Of a DNA stretch of 64,000 nt, positions 62,791-64,000 are shown one piece after another; the first letter of the stretch is position 1, and every line of letters starts with the position of its first letter. Made by a program: the position numbers and the translations under genes. Source of the stretch: Ascarosepion bandense (taxonomy: Eukaryota; Mollusca; Cephalopoda; Sepiida; Sepiidae); NCBI GenBank assembly GCA_037127315.1, contig JBBBDQ010001688.1:2512501-2576500 (forward strand), in the 5' to 3' direction. The notes beneath the pieces are model-generated. The model was not told the origin of the DNA and did no database searches. It saw nothing but the letters and a program-made list of their open reading frames with translations.

Positions 62791-63923
62791 ACCTTTGCTT
62801 TATTATCTGGTAATTTCCTTGCATTTTTGGGAATGATAGTTAAGTGGTTTCTCATTGCTTCTTTGGTTTGATATTTAGTTTTCCTTCCCTCTTAGACTGA
62901 TTATCACACAAGACTTGAAATCCCAGTTTACCCTATTTAACTAAAAACCAATTTAGTATGGGACTAGCATTGCCAACCCATGAAAAATCTACTTTCTGTC
63001 AAAACCACAGTAGCAACACCTAGTGTGTTGAAACTGTGGCTCAGTCCACCACAGGGCTTGAGAGTAATTTATGTACATACCCATTCGGCATGAATAAGCA
63101 ATTTAGAGGTCTTGACTGTAAATTATCCTCAACATTAGCCCTAAACAAATGAAAATGGGAGGCTCTAGTTCACCCCCCCCCCTATTTAATTTTTTTTTAC
63201 TGTATATGCATACTGCACTAAATAAATAGTTACACTTGGCCTGAAGATCATATTGAAGTATAGAACTGACAGTTGTGCAGTGTTGAATCTTATGTCCACA
63301 CTGTATCTATAAGCACCTTATCTCTGATACTGAGCACCCTTCCTCTTTAAATCAAATTTTATATTTTATATACCTTTTTGCAAATTAATTGAAACAAAAC
63401 AACTAATATCTTCCTAGGATCTTTCACACTTTCCTTGATCATGTATACATCGTCTCTTGGCATAGTTTTTCTCCTCCAACCACATTTTCTTTTATGTTTT
63501 GGACTGATGTATCTAAGGTGTTCCTTCACCTTGATGACGCAACTGACAGTTGAAAGGATGACACCAACAACTGACTCTGTAAGGCTTGCCAGTGTGTTTG
63601 TGCAGCATTACAATTTCCGTATGCTTCATTGGAGTAACATTCATTGCAGACAATGGCTGTAGGAAAACTAATTAAGAATTGAGACAATAGTGTCTGGGCA
63701 TGATAAAAATCTGATGCAATCACAGATGACACAATATTTTTCAAGGCCAGACAAATTTCATCATTCACCTTGAAAATGCATTCATATTATTACACAATAT
63801 TGCTAATGTGCCTGAGGAAGAAATAAAAATCTATGATAACCTGTCACTTCATTGGGTCTAAAACTGACCATATGGCGAAAGAAAGGAAACTAAAGCAGTT
63901 GTTTCAATTTGCTCAAGGGTACA
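62791..63923. other. Intron 12 continuation
   Basis: A C run lies at 63172-63182. The opposing frames at 63435-63768 show no recognised domain. A short + strand peptide near 63860-63920 (SKTDHMAKERKLKQLFQFAQ) is too small to place. Confidence 0.4.

Positions 63924-63967
<44 letters not shown>
63924..63967. repeat. (CA)n microsatellite
   Basis: About 22 CA units immediately before a maT-type terminus. Confidence 0.95.
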
Positions 63968-63970
<3 letters not shown>

Positions 63971-64000
63971 TGGATAAATTGTCGCCATTTTATATTTTAA
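63968..64000 (-). mobile_element. Terminus of another maT-like element, cut by window edge
   Basis: CGATGGATAAATTGTCGCCA matches the inverted-repeat ends at 59283 and 60370 and the end at 26768. The rest lies outside the window; the orientation is inferred from those copies. Confidence 0.65.

Noticed and set aside
63526..63768. 80-residue minus-strand frame near the window end
   Set aside because: No motif recognised, no splice or repeat support. It overlaps an equally open frame on the other strand.
1..64000. CRISPR arrays, operons, bacterial promoters or terminators
   Set aside because: Spliced gene structure and SINE/LINE content show nuclear eukaryotic DNA. The regular repeats found are microsatellites or minisatellites.

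Overview
The window looks like nuclear DNA of a cephalopod mollusc, most likely an octopus. Three things point there: strongly AT-rich intergenic sequence, split genes with GT-AG introns, and a dense load of tRNA-derived SINEs and LINE, Penelope-like and mariner-type relics of the kind reported from octopus genomes. This assignment is inference from sequence style; no database search was possible.

The only host gene that can be supported runs on the + strand from 23061 to beyond the right edge. It is the 5' part of the gene for the second-largest subunit of RNA polymerase I (RPA2/RPA135, POLR1B). Twelve coding exons (23061-61900) join into about 345 continuous residues that follow animal RPA2 from the start codon through the protrusion and into the lobe. 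Introns 1 to 9 are all phase 0, and introns 10 to 12 are phase 2. The rest of the roughly 1,100-residue protein lies outside the window.

Region by region. 1-760: broken mariner transposase. 1800-13240: nested AT-rich repeats. These include several copies of an undescribed element with GGTACCTCCACT ends (family A), two of them abutting as an inverted pair with later insertions, and a decayed Penelope-like retroelement at 5985-7752. 13240-17100: AT-rich, with one weak minus-strand exon candidate. 17120-18230: 3' end of an R2/CRE-type LINE carrying a zinc knuckle and a restriction-like endonuclease. 18240-23060: SINEs, a repeat carrying a class II tRNA-like block, and a SINE with a 5S rRNA head. 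23061-61900: POLR1B, its introns packed with SINEs, hairpin MITEs, a D37D (maT-like) mariner, hAT-like and pogo/Tigger-like remnants, at least five 3' ends of one LINE family, and a nearly full-length but decayed I/Nimb-type LINE (48370-52945). 61901-64000: intron 12, with a SINE and the terminus of another maT-like element at the edge.

The observations most worth following are the two 5S rRNA/tRNA chimeric SINEs, the palindromic family A elements, the cluster of long perfect hairpins in POLR1B introns, the run of phase-0 introns with an in-frame alternative donor inside exon 9, and the repeat carrying a class II tRNA-like sequence.
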